From Frondihabitans sp. (GTDB lineage Bacteria; Actinomycetota; Actinomycetes; Actinomycetales; Microbacteriaceae), in assembly GCA_025464735.1 (NCBI GenBank), contig JAODMX010000453.1:1-7103 (forward strand): a stretch of 7,103 nucleotides of DNA. The letters are read 5' to 3'. The notes below the pieces were generated by a model. The model worked only from the letters and a program-made list of their open reading frames with translations. It did no database searches and was not told where the DNA came from. The number at the start of each line of letters is the position of its first letter. The stretch's first letter is position 1. A program made the position numbers and the translations under genes. Shown one piece after another: positions 6,178 through 7,103 of this stretch.

Positions 6178-6558
6178 GTGATGCGCATCCTCAGCGACTT
6201 TGACAAGAGGGAGTGGTCGCGAGAGAACCTCGGTGACCGCCTCTCCGTGGGCGTCCGCGAACTGAAGCAGAATGCTTCCCGGGTCATCGCCGAGGTCGAA
6301 GAAGACCATGAGATCCGCGTGGTCACGGTCAACGGTCGACCAGCAGCCGGGCTCGTTCCCCTCGAGGCTCTCGTGCCCGAGGCCGTCGCTCACGAGCTAG
6401 AACGAATCGGCATCAGCTCCGTCGAATTCGACGCCGGCATGGCGCGCTTCCCCATCGCGGCGATGAGTCAGGCTCAGGTGGCCGAGTGGCTTGCTGATGT
6501 CCGCGACGGTGACTCCGACGGCGAAATCATCGACCCGTGGGAGCGCGCAGGGTTGTGA
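6178..6558 (+). CDS. Type II antitoxin, Phd/YefM family
   Basis: The protein has 126 residues from GTG 6178, or 125 from the adjacent ATG 6181; both fit a leaderless transcript. Residues about 22-65 are the Phd/YefM DNA-binding and dimer domain: SVGVRELKQNASRVIAEV, then a strand pair reading IRVVTVNGRPAAGLVPL. The C-terminal tail, less ordered in the family, ends in IDPWERAGL; a DPWER-like end is frequent in actinobacterial antitoxins paired with PIN toxins. It should bind and block the downstream PIN ribonuclease and repress its own promoter at the palindrome just upstream. The stop overlaps the toxin GTG (GTGA). The roughly 20-residue N-terminal extension before SVGVREL is longer than in many family members. 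ATG is lacking at the motif, so the long start is preferred. Confidence 0.88.
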   Translation: MMRILSDFDKREWSRENLGDRLSVGVRELKQNASRVIAEVEEDHEIRVVTVNGRPAAGLVPLEALVPEAVAHELERIGISSVEFDAGMARFPIAAMSQAQVAEWLADVRDGDSDGEIIDPWERAGL

Positions 6559-6953
6559 TTCTCCTCGACACCTCCGTCCTGCTCTCCTATGACGACGTGG
6601 TGATTCCGCCCGATGACTTCGTCTCTTCCGCCGTGGTGCTGGCCGAGCTGCATTTCGGCGTGGCTGCGGCGAAGAACCTGACCGTCCGAAACGCACGTCA
6701 GGCGCGATTGATTCGAATCCAGCGGACCGGGATCCAGTGGTTGCCGTTCACCGAATCGACGTCGTCTTTCCACGCCGAGCTAATGTCCGCGACACATCCT
6801 CAGGCTCCCGGCGAAGCCCGATCTCGCGACTTGATGATTGCGGCGACTGCCTACGAGCTCGGAGCCCAGCTCGCAACGCTGAACGTCGACGACTTCGCGT
6901 ACGTCGGCTCCCTCGTCAGTATCATCCTGCCGACTGCGAAGCACGAGGCCTGA
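6555..6953 (+). CDS. Type II toxin, PIN-domain ribonuclease (VapC-like)
   Basis: From GTG 6555 the protein has 132 residues and begins MILLDTSVLL, the typical PIN-toxin N-terminus. Acidic residues that would bind Mg2+/Mn2+ are in place: D5 (LLDTSVL), E31 (VVLAELHFGV), D92 (ARSRDLMIAATA) and D113 (LNVDDFAYV, with D112 beside it). PIN toxins cut RNA, often tRNA or rRNA, and arrest growth unless bound by the antitoxin. The target here is unknown. GTG 6555 overlaps the antitoxin stop, which ensures coupled translation. GTG 6537 in the same frame would add six residues (MGARRV) and cannot be excluded. The active site looks intact, so the toxin is probably functional. The 3' end overlaps the minus-strand membrane protein gene by 32 bases. 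Confidence 0.87.
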   Translation: MILLDTSVLLSYDDVVIPPDDFVSSAVVLAELHFGVAAAKNLTVRNARQARLIRIQRTGIQWLPFTESTSSFHAELMSATHPQAPGEARSRDLMIAATAYELGAQLATLNVDDFAYVGSLVSIILPTAKHEA

Positions 6954-7103
6954 GGGCGACCGTCACGGCGAGCACCACGATCCCGATCGCCTCGATGACG
7001 ACGGTTTCGGGCACGAGGGTGAAGGTCCAGGTCTCGGTGATTCCGAACAGGCCGACCGTTAGCGCGAGGAGGAGCGACAGCAGGCTGGCGATGAGAAACA
7101 GGA
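6922..7103 (-). CDS. Hypothetical membrane protein, C-terminal part (5' end beyond the window)
   Basis: Reading the minus strand from the right edge, the frame is open for 59 codons and stops at TGA (complement of 6922-6924). The visible C-terminus has two strongly hydrophobic stretches. The first begins LFLIASLLSLLLALTVGLFG; after a short ITETWTFTLVPE loop, VVIEAIGIVVLAVTVAL follows. The tail RPRASQSAG is polar and positively charged. Two transmembrane helices joined by a short loop, with the basic tail probably in the cytoplasm, are the natural reading. I recognise no family. The composition strongly suggests real coding sequence, and the opposite strand offers no alternative gene after 6953. 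The gene converges on the toxin gene and overlaps it by 32 bases. Confidence 0.6.
   Translation of the reverse strand, partial: LFLIASLLSLLLALTVGLFGITETWTFTLVPETVVIEAIGIVVLAVTVALRPRASQSAG

Noticed and set aside
1..7103. CRISPR arrays, tRNA or rRNA genes, insertion sequences, integrase or attachment sites
   Set aside because: Read on both strands; no spaced repeat series, cloverleaf, transposase frame or paired terminal repeats were found.

Overview
The window is GC-rich and densely packed. It has GTG starts, start/stop overlaps of 1-4 bases, and a PrpD N-terminus of the type I recall from mycobacteria and corynebacteria. This points to a high-GC actinobacterium; a Microbacteriaceae-like soil or plant organism is a plausible guess, but the sequence does not prove it. 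No rRNA, tRNA, CRISPR array, insertion sequence or phage gene is visible, and no gene-free stretch exceeds about 165 bases.

Left part (1-2811): the 3' part of an XRE-type regulator with a C-terminal cupin domain overlaps the start of a complete VanB/phthalate-dioxygenase-reductase-like flavin/2Fe-2S oxidoreductase (519-1502). No oxygenase partner is in view; it may lie upstream. Converging on the reductase, and overlapping its end by 29 bases, is a minus-strand amidohydrolase of the AtzB/8-oxoguanine deaminase type (1474-2811). Two of its usual metal-ligand positions appear substituted.

Middle part (2812-6074): a 163-base divergent intergenic region separates the amidohydrolase from a GntR/FCD regulator gene. 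It carries three copies of TGTATGC, two of them forming a perfect 11-base inverted repeat, and these overlap candidate promoters in both directions. The regulator gene is translationally coupled to prpD (2-methylcitrate dehydratase), which is coupled to prpB (2-methylisocitrate lyase). The three genes look like one transcription unit. The shared control region suggests that the GntR protein may also control the amidohydrolase. The usual third gene, prpC, is absent here.

Right part (6075-7103): a hairpin follows prpB. Next comes a Phd/YefM-type antitoxin and PIN-domain (VapC-like) toxin pair with its own likely leaderless promoter and a 6-6-6 palindrome. A minus-strand membrane protein, cut by the window edge, converges on the toxin gene and overlaps it by 32 bases.

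Taken together, the window is a catabolic segment (redox partner, ring or amine hydrolase, methylcitrate-type C-C cleavage) under two local regulators, followed by a toxin-antitoxin module. Most individual families are known. The least ordinary items are the altered amidohydrolase active site and the pairing of this enzyme with a gntR-prpDB unit lacking prpC.
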